Positions 24,442 through 35,988 of a stretch of DNA of 64,000 nt are shown in pieces (position 1 is the first letter of the stretch; every line of letters begins with the position of its first letter). This stretch comes from Atopsyche davidsoni (Eukaryota > Arthropoda > Insecta > Trichoptera > Hydrobiosidae), in the NCBI GenBank assembly GCA_022113835.1, contig JAILWY010000012.1, positions 124,001 through 188,000 of the forward strand, in the 5' to 3' direction. Below the pieces are notes generated by a model, which saw only the letters and a program-made list of their open reading frames with translations, had not been told where the DNA came from and did not search any database. The translations under genes were made by a program, and so were the position numbers.

Positions 24442-26638
24442 TCAGAATATAGGAATGTAGTTGTCAATCTTGGCCCGGTGCTTCTGCGCCACGCACTCAC
24501 TGATCCACACAATGTTGCGGCACTCCTGCTCCTTTAACTTCAAATAAGAATAGAACACTCCAAAGTGAAATTGCTGAAGAAATGCGTGAACATTCAGTCG
24601 AACCTGAAATTAAATTCTGTTAATTCTGATATAATCTATTTTGATTGTTATTTAGAAATTCATAAATAATTATTGTCATCACCTCGTGTTCAAAGAATTT
24701 ATCTTCCAAAGTTTTATCTCCGGCGTTGTTCCCGGCACCCTCAAACAAAGCGGAGTACTCTGCATAGTATTCAGCCACAGCCTTAACTTGCTCATAATCA
24801 TCAGCACGGGCCAGGGCAGCTAAGCCGTCAGGGTGAAGCCTCCCACAGCGGGGATACAGCTTGGCACGGTCATCCTTAGACAATTCCGTGCCAAAGGAAT
24901 TGATTGTGATGATGATGGCACGGCGGTCGGCTTCAAACTTAAAAACCATTGAATGATATAAATCTTAGATCATTTGCATTACGCCTATTAGGGTTATTAG
25001 AAAATAAGTTAAGACTATAATTGAAGGTATAACTAACAATAATATAAACCTTAATTTATTAAGAGTCAGTGACATTAATGAATATACTTAGCAGAACTCA
25101 AGTCAAATTAAAATTAGTAATAAATTATTTAAAAGAAACTTCTAATAGATTGGTGGTCAAGTAGCACTACAAATAAATATTATTATTTTTAATATTAGCA
25201 TCAGTTTAGAAATATTTATTGATACTAAACAAATGTCAGTTCTATTATAAAGAAAACACAAACGAAGAAAGCCCTAATGGGCTTAAAGGGATTGGTAGAT
25301 ACAGAATGTGTAATTCTATTAGTGAGTGGGAGGCGGCAGGCACTGTGATGATCCAACTTTAAATCCCACTGAGACTGGCCGTATTTGAGAGAAAAACCTT
25401 TTTTCCCATAAACATATGTCAAGTGCTAAACCCACATATATCTTAAATACAATACTTAAGTGATTTTTCCACATGTTCATTTTATTGGTGACAGGTATCG
25501 CTAACCTTTCACGTTGGTTAAACTGTCCTCAATTTGAGGACCACGTGAAAGGTTGTCGAAACTGGTCACCAATAAAATTAACATGTGGAAAAATCACTTA
25601 AGTATTTTATTTAAAATATTAAAATGGAATTCCACCTAGTACTCAGTCAAAAATATTAATTACTTTTAAGTAGTTGATATCAATAAATAAAAGGGTTTAA
25701 GTAGCAGTATTAATTCGATGTGGTAGAAAATTCTTATTTTTTTATTTATTTCATCAGACTATCGATAAAACAAGATGCAATATAAACATCAAATTAAATT
25801 TTCTGCACCCAAGCAAACACAAGATTAAGAATAAAACAGATTATTGATTAAAAACCTAAGTTAATAAATAACAATGGGAATATAGAATACTTACAGCTAA
25901 TATTTCACACATGGAATCTGCCGTGGTACCACCGATTTCCTTGCAAAATGCATGAAAAGCCTCCAGGTAGGCTTTGTAGAGAGTGTTACGGATGATCTCG
26001 ATATTCATTTCATCTAAATCTTGTTCACTGATGCAATCCACGAAGAAGGGAGCTAGAGGAGTATCCACCAGCACAGCATTGTATAACTCAGCAGGAGTGG
26101 CCGCCACATGAATGGCTTCCATTTGCTCAAAGGACCCCAAAGGATGGCACTTAGGAATGAGTTCTGATATGGGCCTCTGGTGAAGAGTTCCAGTGATCAA
26201 CAAAATGATATTGTCGATCATGTAGCTGTATGTAATGAAGTCTAGGAAAGTGGATAAAGGCTCAACGGCATGATTACGCATGTGTTGAAACTCGATCACG
26301 AGTTTTTCGCGGAGTTTGTCATCGATAGTAGACACAGACAGAGGACTCGGTTCATTTGCGAGAAAGGTGCCGTAATCCGTTCCTTGTAGGTGTAGCTTCA
26401 GATCTTTAAAAAAATAAGTTCATATGCGCTATTATTTGATATAAAACTTAAATTACAAAATTGCAATATGACATAATTACATTAAAATTTATTTTATATT
26501 AATTTAGTCGACAATACCTTCCAACGTTTCGCATTGCACAAGATTCAGGTAATCTGCTTGCTTTAAGATTCCGCACTTAAATCCACGACACAACCCTTCT
26601 AAATATCCTCCATCGATATTAAATAAGCACCCCAACAT
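24442..26638 (-). CDS. V-type proton ATPase subunit d (V0 sector)
   Basis: Exons on the minus strand: 26518-26638, 25895-26403, 24683-24937 and 24442-24603, joining to 348 aa (human ATP6V0D1 has 351). Subunit d caps the V0 proteolipid ring on the cytoplasmic side and couples it to the central stalk. Seen: the N-terminus [40 protein letters not shown] across the first junction, [42 protein letters not shown], and a C-terminus with [19 protein letters not shown] then IPIF. Conservation is high and uninterrupted. Intron 2 contains a foldback copy. It is divergent from AHCY, 1.7 kb away. Confidence 0.96.
25448..25672. repeat. Foldback family copy 4 (both arms)
   Basis: Inverted arms with TTTTCCACATGTTCATTTTA / TAAAATTAACATGTGGAAAA. 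The central hairpin region is altered (GTCCTCAATTTGAGGAC). The right-arm core is GTCGAAACTGGTC. It lies in intron 2 of the V-ATPase d gene. Confidence 0.85.
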
Positions 26639-26816
26639 CTTGATATACTGATATTTTTCTGACAGCCTTTGCCTCACCCACAATCAGATCATATGATTCA
26701 GTCATAGACAAAATACACTTTATTGATAATTAATTTGGGTTACCACTTCTGAAAAAAAGGCTCTAGCTGGCTGTGTTTACAAAATCGATCTAACGATAAC
26801 CATAGCAAATATAAGT

Positions 26817-27035
26817 AATCAATATTTTTGACTAGAAGTGCTTGGTGAAGTTCCATTTTAATATTTAAATAAAATACTTAAGTGATACTTAAATTTTATT
26901 ATTGACCGGTTTCACCAACTTTTCACGTTGAAATTATCAAACTCAGTTTGATATTCCCAACATGAAAGGTTAGCGATACCAGTCACCAATAAAATAAAAC
27001 ATATGGAAAAATCAATATATATATTTTTAAAATCA
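26817..27035. repeat. Foldback family copy 5 (both arms)
   Basis: Upstream of V-ATPase d. Left-arm core GACCGGTTTCACCAAC, centre ATTATCAAACTCAGTTTGAT, right-arm core GCGATACCAGTC. Confidence 0.85.
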
Positions 27036-28371
27036 TAGCAAATATCGTAAAAAAACTTTGTCTAAGAAGGATATCAAGAATTCGATCAAAGAGATTTGAG
27101 TATGTAGAAAAATTATTTTCATCGTCCTAGTGTCGTTTTAACCATTGATTACTAGAAACAGGCAGAGCATTTCTCGTTAACATTTCATTAGTATATTAAA
27201 AAATATATATAAATATTTTTGAACTTTAAACTAGTGACAACATGATATAGCTATACCTATACTTTAAATTAATCTTATTAAGTATGTCTAAAATAATGTT
27301 AAATGAAATATCATAATTGAAAAGACAAAATTCAATGTTACTTCATTTTTGTGTAGGGAGAGCTAATCAACTACACAAATACTTAAAAAAAAACATAAAC
27401 ACAATCTTTTATGGCACTGTTAGTAAAAATCAAATGATACAAATGACGCATAAAAGATGAAAAGAAATATTAGTTTGTGCGGAAACAATGCGAATATTTA
27501 TGACAACTCAGAAAACATACGTTTAGATATAAAACAAAAAACCTTGAAATAAAATTTACTAAAAATTAAACTAAAACAACGGAGGACGAAAAACATAAAT
27601 GTTTTTTTGTTCGCATTTTTGTTCGTATTCGCGAAAACTTTTCAGTCAATTAAAGGAAAATTTCAAACATAGGTACTTTCATAGATGTTATGCTATTTTT
27701 ACTATAAGTATGTACTTTCATAGACCGCTAATTTTAATATGTGTTTTTTTATGGTTTTGCTTAAGTAAACAACGCAATTTAGGACGATATTGGCTAGCTG
27801 CAAGTTGGTTGCACGATTTGTTGCGACGTATGTAGAAGCTTAGTTTTAGACATTCATAAATATGAATGTCTAAAACTCTGACTTTTGGACTTTTGAAACA
27901 TTGTAAATACAATGTTTCAAATGTTTATAATAATAAAATGTAAAATAAACCCGATCACAAAGTGTTAAACAAATAATAAAATATTTCCAAACACTCCACA
28001 AAAAGACCATCACTGACAAAAATGTGTGTTTTTTAAATTCCTTTTTTCGTGGCCGGCTATAAATAATATATTGCCTGCAATGTTACGTTATTTAAAAAAA
28101 AGTTTGACCGATCGAAACCAGAAATAAATGATCGATTCTATGAGCCCGTCGATCCTTGAATTTGAAATTCACATCACTAGAAACTGCTACATCCCTTTTC
28201 TACAATCGCGTGTGGTTGGACGAGTGTCTCTCAGCGGTCTTTAACAGTTTTACTATTATTATAATATAAGAAATCGTCCTCAGTTTCTGGGTCGCTGTCT
28301 TCATTGTTGCTCATTTACACCATATTCTTGCGAGTATTGGATTTTTTTTCTATACTACAAAAACAACTACC
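27036..28371. other. Divergent interval V-ATPase d/AHCY
   Basis: AT-rich. Contains twin perfect hairpins (27842-27918), an isolated piggyBac-type end CCCGATCACAAAGTGTTAA (27949-27967), and a GC-richer block at 28140-28260 that is a plausible AHCY promoter/5' UTR. Confidence 0.4.
27842..27918. repeat. Two consecutive perfect hairpins next to a piggyBac-type end
   Basis: Hairpin 1 (27842-27877): arm AGTTTTAGACATTCAT, loop AAAT, perfect complementary arm. Hairpin 2 (27895-27918): arm GAAACATTGTA, two-base loop AA, perfect arm. A terminus matching the element at 35989-37066 follows at 27949-27967, so these may be subterminal structures of a small TTAA element whose left end was not found. Confidence 0.75.
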
Positions 28372-31300
28372 ATGGTTAAGCCGCCGTACAAAGTTGGTGA
28401 GTTATTTATAAAAATTAATATTGTCAGAGATATAGGCTTCAATATCTCTCCATCTAAGGTTCGTAGTAATTTTTTAAACTTTTCCATTCAAGATTTTTAT
28501 CCATTGATAAACATCGTGACTAAAATTTTTTTCAAATTAATTTTTATTTTTGTACACAATCTGAGATTTTAGGATAAAATGTGATACCAGAAATAGTTTG
28601 TAAAATGTTACATTATTTTATTTAATGTGGACCGAATTATATAGAATCTAATAGTACAGCATAAATTTTAGTAAAAGCTTGTTCCCGATACTTGATTTAT
28701 CAGTTAGGCTTGGAAATAGTACAATGTTAGTGAATTACTGGTCTTGAATTACAAGATTTTCATTTCAAGTATTGCAAAAACTATAACAATGAATTATGAT
28801 GTCAAGTCATAAAAAGTACATATTTAAATTTATTTTTTTATAACTTGAAATCAATAAATATTTCATTTGAAGCTCCTTTGCAACTTTGCTGATAACAAAA
28901 ATGAATGTTCATACTGCAATGGATCAAAATTCCCACCTAAGCACAAATCGGATTTAGATTTATAATAACTAAAATGTAAATAATCAATATTTTTGACAGA
29001 GAATACTTGGTGGAATTCCATTTTAATATTTTAAATATAATTAAATAATTGAGTGATATTTTCCACACACATAAAACATTTGAGTGATTTTTCCACAACA
29101 GACTCAGTTTGATAATGCCAACATGAAAGGTTGGCGAAACCGGTCACCAATAAAAATTAACATGTGGTAAAATCACTAGACTATTTTATTATATTTAAAA
29201 CTAAATGTACTTATAGCCGATATGTCCTTGGCGGACTGGGGGCGGAAAGAGATTATCATGGCTGAAAACGAAATGCCTGGTCTCATGGCCTGCCGTAGGA
29301 AATATGGCCCACTAAAGATACTGAAGGGAGCTCGCATTGGTGGCTGCTTACACATGACCATCCAGACTGCTGTTCTCATCGAGACTCTCACAGAACTGGG
29401 GGCTGAGGTAATTGGTTAATTTGTGGTGAGAAATGAGTAAAATTCCTAATATATTGTCTTCTTTAGTCCTTAACCGTTACATAGTTTCAAATTAAAGAGA
29501 GACTCTATTGGAAAGTTCCAGTGACCATTTTCAATGCATCTTTTTGACTGTGTCCAGAAACCCAAACCATTGCCTGCACCAGAATTTCATAGAAACATTC
29601 CATCAAAAAAGGGCTGGTTTGGTTCAATAAAACTTCAATTATCTCAATCTTTATTTTCCAACATTCTTACTATGAGAGACTCATGAATCGATAAATGAAT
29701 AACGAATGCTCATGTGTCTCTATTTGTGTGCTGGTACACAAGTGTAGGAAAAGTTAAATATATTCATGTCATCTAGAGAGAGATTTAGCTGCTATGGAAA
29801 TCTAGTCAAAGACAGTCTTATGTTAAAAAGATCACCAGATCTGACGAAGGACTGCCAAGTTTTTGACACTCAAAGAATATGTCTCCTTGATAAACCAAGA
29901 TTCTCAAAAATATTATTATATATTTTATAAATAAGATGGCAATATGGCACATTTTAATGTTCTTTCTGATACCAAAATAAGATTCTGGAGGTTATTTGTT
30001 TATCTGCATAGGTCATCTCATTTTTTTTTATTGAACCAGTTGAATTTTTGCTGTACAATTACATCAGCTTTTGTAAAAAAACAAACAATGATAAATTTAT
30101 ACATGAAATGTTAAGAACAAGCCCATTGCACAGAAAATAAAGTATTGCTGACTTCTCTTATCTATGTGTCAGATTTATTATTCATGAGAGTTCAGATTAG
30201 CAAGGTCATTATGTTAGTTCTGACTATTTAAATCAGGGGTGGTCAACCCAAATGACCTCGGGGGCCACTTTGGTAAAGGATTATAACTCCGCAGGCCGCA
30301 TATAAAATTATATATCCCTGCATTAGATTTAGATACACATAATGAGTTATTATTATTGTGTTTATTATTATTCTTACATGTAAACATAGATTATAAACGT
30401 ACATTGAAAATAAATATATCACACTAAAAATCAAATATAATTATTACCTTGCTGTTGTTGATTAAATATGTTGTTGAAGTACACCCATACCTCGCTTTAC
30501 GGCCTAGATATGTTCCACGAAATTTGGCCGCAAACCGAAAAGCCATATAAGGAATCAATTATTATTATTCTAATACAAATTCAATGGGATCAGTTCCAAA
30601 TTTGTTAAATATGTAACACTTTTTACACATTCTGGCCATGTTTTTTTCCAAACATTGTTCATTGTTGTTATGAATTTTAATTCCTTCCATGATTCACTGA
30701 TGCTGTCAACAGCATCCTTGATGTTATAGTTTTTCCAAAATGTTTTAATTGAAGCTTTACCATCAGTTTCCCTTATAAGTTGTCGGAAAGTTTGGCGTAG
30801 GTAATATGCCTTAAAAGTGGCTATTGCACCCTGATCCATTGGTTGGATCAGAGCGGTTGTATTTTTCGGAAGGTACTCAATCATGACATCTTCAGATAGC
30901 TCGGATAAATTAGTAGGATACCCTGGTGCATTATCCAAAATTAGCAAAGCCTTGTTGGTTAAGTTATTGTCTCGCAAATATTTTTTCACTTCTGTACAAA
31001 AGTGATTTTTGAATCAATCCTCAAAAGTAGCTTTAGTCATCCAAGCTTTCTTGTTGGATTTCCATATGACGGGTAATTGATTTTTATTTAGTCCTTTAAG
31101 AGGCCTTTGATTTTCGGACAAATATATTAAAAGTGGTTTTAGCTTAAAATCACTCGCGGCATTTGCACCAAGTAGCAAAGTTAATCGTTCTTTAGACACC
31201 TTATAACCAGGTGCAGATTTTTCGGTTTTTAAAATGTACGTGCGACCAGGCATTCGCTTCCAATAAAGCCCTGTTTCGCCTACGTTAAACACTTGTTCAG

Positions 31301-33349
31301 GTTTATAACCACCTCTTTCAATAATTCCCTTTAAAATGTTGGGATATTCCTTAGATGCGGTCTCATCGGCGCTAACTGCTTCACCTTTAATTTTCAAATT
31401 ATGCAAATTAAATCTATTTTTAAATTTTTCAAACCATCCTCGGCTTGCTTGGAATGTGACATCTTCAGCAGATTCATCGGTATCTCCATTCTTCAAATTT
31501 CGAAAATACTTAAAGCTTTTTCCTGGATAATCATTTGACTCATTGGCATTCTCCGTTTGTTATTGTCCTCAATTCATATAATCAATAGTTAAAATAAGTT
31601 ATTTGTACATACATACAAATGTACTTACGTACCAAAAATGTCCCTAATTATTTCCAATTTTTCCAGTTAATGTGTAACAATCAGTAATAAATATGTACAT
31701 AAAACACTCACAGACAAGTCTAAGCCGGCCGCTCTATGAGCACACACTGAATAACGCTCGTAAACAAAATAACATCAAAAAAAAGTTTTTTTTGCCGTTA
31801 TAGCGTATATCGAAAACGTGCCTTAATTGAAAAGGGCCGTTATAGCGAAAGGCTGTATAAAGAGCGGCCGTATAGCGAGGTATGGGTGTATCTATATAGA
31901 GTAGCCGACTAATAATGTAATGTTTTTTTCGGCCAAGTTTCGAGGCCGTAAAGCGAGGTATGGGTGTAATTACTGTGAATAGATACTGAATTTTATTTTT
32001 TAATTTGAGGCTTATGTTATTTTCTAGGAACTAGAATATGTTATATCCTATTTTTTTTAACCAGATCCATTTTGATTAGATATGTGTCCATTTATACCGC
32101 TTCAATTATGCCCCCCCAAATCTATGAATTTTGGATGGAAAGCCTGCTAAAATGTGAAATTTGACGACCAGGTACAATGGTCGAGCTGCAACATTTACAG
32201 TACACAAGACCAGGCAGCTGCAGCCATCGCAGCCACAGGTGTGCCCGTGTATGCTTGGAAGGGTGAGACAGAGGAGGAGTATCAATGGTGCATCGAACAG
32301 ACTGTCGTCTTTGCTGATGGAAAGGTCATTTGATTAACCAAAATAAATTCCATTTATAATATATTGTCTGTAGGAAATGTTGATTTAATTGGTCCATAAT
32401 CTTTGTTTGATTATTTCAGCCTCTCAACATGATTTTAGATGATGGAGGAGACTTAACAAATTTGATGCATCAAAAATTCCCTCAGTATATTGAAGGTATT
32501 AAAGGCATCTCTGAGGAAACCACCACGGGTGTTCACAACTTGTACAAAATGTTTAAAGATGGCTCCCTAAAAATTCCAGCTATCAATGTTAATGATTCAG
32601 TCACAAAGAGCAAATTCGACAATTTGTACGGTTGCCGCGAGTCCCTAGTGGATGGAATCAAGAGAGCCACCGATGTCATGATAGCGGGCAAGGTTTGTGT
32701 TGTAGCTGGGTATGGAGATGTTGGAAAGGGCTCAGCGCATGCCCTCAGAAACTTTGGTGGGCGAGTGCTGGTGACTGAGATCGATCCCATCAATGCCTTG
32801 CAGGCTGCTATGGAGGGCTTCGAAGTCACCACGATGGAGGAAGCAGCTCGAGAGGCGCAGATTTTTGTGACAGCCACGGGCTGCGAAGATATTATCACTC
32901 GGGAACACTTTCTTGCCATGAGAAATGATAGTGTTGTTTGCAATATTGGTCACTTTGATTGCGAAATTGACGTTGCCTGGTTAGAAAAGAATGCCATGAA
33001 GAAAGTGAACATCAAACCTCAAGTTGACCGCTATACATTGGATAATGGAAATCATATAATTCTCTTGGCCGGAGGACGACTCGTGAATCTCGGCTGTGCT
33101 ACCGGTCACTCTTCCTTCGTCATGTCAAACTCGTTTACTAACCAGGTCCTTGCTCAAATTGAACTGTGGACCAAACCTGATGCATATTCGATTGGCGTTC
33201 ACATCTTACCTAAGAAGCTAGACGAGGAAGTTGCTGCTCTCCATCTGGAACACTTGGGAGTGAAACTCACCAAGCTGACTCCCAAGCAAGCCAACTATCT
33301 AAACATCCCCCAGGAGGGACCCTTCAAACCCAGCTACTATCGCTATTGA
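28372..33349 (+). CDS. AHCY: Adenosylhomocysteinase
   Basis: Exons: 28372-28396, 29217-29407, 32172-32324 and 32420-33349, giving 432 aa, identical in length to human AHCY. It hydrolyses S-adenosylhomocysteine to adenosine and homocysteine in the cytosol and relieves product inhibition of methyltransferases. Seen: the start [19 protein letters not shown] spans the first intron, [19 protein letters not shown], the NAD-binding loop [25 protein letters not shown], the hinge [20 protein letters not shown], and the C-terminus PFKPSYYRY with the NAD-contacting Lys and Tyr. The 8-codon first exon was chosen because it restores the family N-terminus. Intron 1 holds a foldback copy; intron 2 (2.76 kb) holds a hAT end and an antisense Tigger. 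Confidence 0.96.
28978..29203. repeat. Foldback family copy 6 (both arms, partly rearranged)
   Basis: In AHCY intron 1, ending 14 bp before exon 2. Left arm AATATTTTTGACAGAGAATA, then a short repeated TTTTCCACA segment. The right arm keeps the best core: CAGTTTGATAATGCCAAC, ATGAAAG, GTTGGCGAAACCGGTCACC. Confidence 0.85.
30234..30470. mobile_element. hAT terminal fragment in AHCY intron 2
   Basis: CAGGGGTGGTCAACCCAAAT followed by GGGGGCCAC and GCAGGCCGCA is the typical terminal and subterminal text of hAT elements. No transposase segment and no opposite end seen. Confidence 0.55.
30480..31890 (-). mobile_element. Tigger (pogo-like) transposon, copy 2
   Basis: TIRs ACACCCATACCTCGCTTTAC (30481) and GTATAGCGAGGTATGGGTGT (to 31889). 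Antisense to AHCY, in intron 2. Transposase pieces on the minus strand are 31014-31496 (HTH-CENPB part [19 protein letters not shown], then [14 protein letters not shown] with Asp to Gly in the first DDE motif) and 30570-30989 ([19 protein letters not shown]). One stop separates them. The catalytic Asp is lost, so it is inactive. Confidence 0.88.
31930..31968. mobile_element. Solo Tigger terminus
   Basis: CGGCCAAGTTTCGAGGCCGT followed by AAAGCGAGGTATGGGTGTA repeats the end sequence of the Tigger family 40 bp beyond copy 2, pointing to a second, mostly deleted insertion. Confidence 0.7.
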
Positions 33350-33660
33350 ATACCAAGTGAAAGAAAAATACTCTTGTGACTCAAGCGAAACATGTTATGG
33401 GCATAAATATATATTTTTAAATATATCAAATCATCTTATTTCGTAAAAAAAATTAAACATATTCCGAATCAAATTCTGCCCTCCCAACTCATGTCTTATA
33501 CTTGCAATGTCTCTATTTACACACACACAAATCTAAGAAGCTTACCTGTTAGCAAGCCTGTCAAAACTAAGATGTAGGACATGGGTGGCCAACTTTTTTC
33601 AGCTACCGGGCCAAATTAAGGAAATGAGATTGCCTACTGGGCTGGACGACAAAATTTCAT

Positions 33661-33974
33661 TTAGCACGTTGACTGCCACAGCAATTTTCAGAAATCTGAC
33701 CTAAATTGACAATTTGATTGACATTATATTATTAAAAGCTCTAATTCTAGTGCAAAGTTATCATCAATAAGCAAAATTTTCTGTTCATGCAAGCCAGCAT
33801 TGATTTTTGTTATTTTCCCAGAAGCCATCTATCGATATTAACACTGATATATTTCGAATTTAATCGTAGCTGCACAAAAATGGCAAACAAACAAGGACGA
33901 GATAACTCGTAGTTGGCGTCCTAGAAAAGAACACAATCTACGAGTTATCTCGTACTCTGCAGTCTACGTGTTAA
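33661..33974. mobile_element. TTAA-flanked MITE inside the hAT
   Basis: Ends TTAGCACGTTGACTGCCACA and the complement of ...TGCAGTCTACGTGTTAA (TTAACACGTAGACTGCA). An internal inverted pair CGAGATAACTCGTAG / CTACGAGTTATCTCG lies near the right end. piggyBac-type by end sequence; no ORF. Confidence 0.65.
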
Positions 33975-34345
33975 TATAGAAAGCAAGCAAGAAATAGTGT
34001 TTTTGTAGAAGATACGATTTTGTAGAGTTATTTGATTAGAGTTAGGCAATACAAAACATAAACAAAATATATTACATTTTAATGAGACGTCAAAAACAAG
34101 TGCATCAATGTTAATATCGATTGATGTTGTTGCTACACGCAAACAGTTTTCCAAATGGTCATTAGTGATGCGTGTTCTTGTATGAGATTTGATGTGCTTC
34201 ATTAGAGTGAAAAGCTGTTCACACGTGTAAGTGTTTTCAAACAGCGAAATCATTGAAAGAGCATGTTTGTATACTACAGGATATTTCTCCTTATCCAAAT
34301 ATGTTTTGTAAAACTCTTCCAAACCAACTTGATTGAATTTCTCCT

Positions 34346-35395
34346 TTAACCCTTTCCACTCCTATGTCGAGCTGGACTCGACATCGCGTTTCTTCACGCC
34401 AACTCCTATGTCGAGCTGGGCTCGACATTTTACGGTGTTTGGCAAAAGTATATTTATTATTATTGTTATTACTATTATTTTATCAAATCTTTTTTGTATG
34501 TATTGTGAAAGACATACATTAGTAATTTCGTGATATTTTGGTAAGTTATTCAAAAGTATTATTAGCTAAATATTTACGAGAATGTAGCACTTTTTACGAT
34601 TTGTCACTCGACGGAGGCGAGCGGTTGCCGCCGTAAAGAGTCAGGTAGCAAGACCATTCAAACAATAATAGATACAGAGTATGTTTGTTATCTATGAACA
34701 GTTAGTTAATCAGATAATATAAATATGGGCGAGGTAGTTGTCGCAGACCAATACGCAACATCCTATTGTTATGCGAAAAACATTAAAATGGTGGAGAAAA
34801 CTGTTTTTCTAGGGTCTAGAAACCTCCATAGAAAATGCATATATATTGTATAAAGAATGCAATAATAATGCAAATCCAATAAGCTATAAAGCATTTAGAA
34901 AAAAGTTGTTACTGGAGCTCATAGGAGACTTTCGTGCTCCGATATCAAAGGGCGATTATCCACAGGTGACACTGTTCAGCGCTTAGATGGAAAAAGTCAT
35001 TTTATATTTTTTAATTCTCAGAAAAAACAAAAATTGCATGGTGTGTTCCAATAGGAATGTTCATGGAGGAAGAAGAGAAAGCACATTCTGTTGCGAGACC
35101 TGTGAAAGGAAGCCGGGTCTCCATCCAGGAGAATCTTTAAAAAAATACCACATCAAAATAAATTTTAAACTTTAAATTGTACGCAAAATAAATTATTGAT
35201 AGACTCTTATCTCTTTTTTTTTACTACCTTACAACTAAACAATCATAACAATATCATTAAAATATGTTATTAATTTGTTTTATGATTATAAGCTATTGTG
35301 TAACAATAACATCTAATTTATTAACAAAATTCTCATAATTACCTCGGAGTTGGTAAACGGAAAAATTAAAAAAATCAAAGAGCGCAAAGGGTTAA
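34346..35395 (+). mobile_element. piggyBac-like element inside the hAT
   Basis: TTAA flanks both sides, with ends TTAACCCTTTCCACTCCTAT and AGCGCAAAGGGTTAA. The subterminal TATGTCGAGCTGG/CTCGACAT motif occurs twice at the left. A Cys-rich C-terminal remnant is at 34987-35175 (MVCSNRNVHGG, FCCETCERKPGLHPGE). It is a relative of 8326-9351 and shares its 3' half. Confidence 0.85.
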
Positions 35396-35988
35396 CTGTG
35401 TATCACAATACATTTCACAATGTTCCATTTGTAAAAATCTTGGCAATAAATTCACCTCTACGGAGAAAGGCGTTGCAAATGCAGCAAAAAGCATACAATG
35501 CTTTTTTAAATATTGAAATCTGTTTTCAAATTCCAGCATGAAGTCTGATATCAACGAAGCGTATTTATCCGCCGCTATTTGTGTGACGTCTAGCTCCAAT
35601 AATAATGTAGGAAAATGAGTGAAGATTTTTGCCCTTAACATTTTTGTTCCCAAACCCCAAGTTTCATTTGGAATGTGGAATATGATCATACCATGCTATT
35701 AATTAGTTGATCTTTCCCTTGTAGACGAGTATTAACAATATCTAGTTGGCTAACTATATCGACCAGAAATGCAAAGTCTCTAACCATCTCCTTGTCTTCA
35801 AATTCCGGGATACTTTTTGACTTGGTTGCGAAGAATGATTGTATTCCTTGCTTCAAACCAAAAACTCTTTTTTTAACATTTTGGTACGGGTCTGCCACCT
35901 TACTTCTGCATAAAATGTAACGTCATTATAGTCTGAATCCAAAGACTTAAGAAACTCTTAGAACTGACTGCGATTCAACCCCTTCAAC

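Noticed and set aside
28372..28572. 66-codon frame starting at the AHCY Met
   Set aside because: Only the first eight codons and one base are exon; the rest is read-through into intron 1 after GTGAGT.
32533..32953. Minus-strand frames within AHCY exon 4
   Set aside because: Shadows of a highly conserved exon in the opposite strand.
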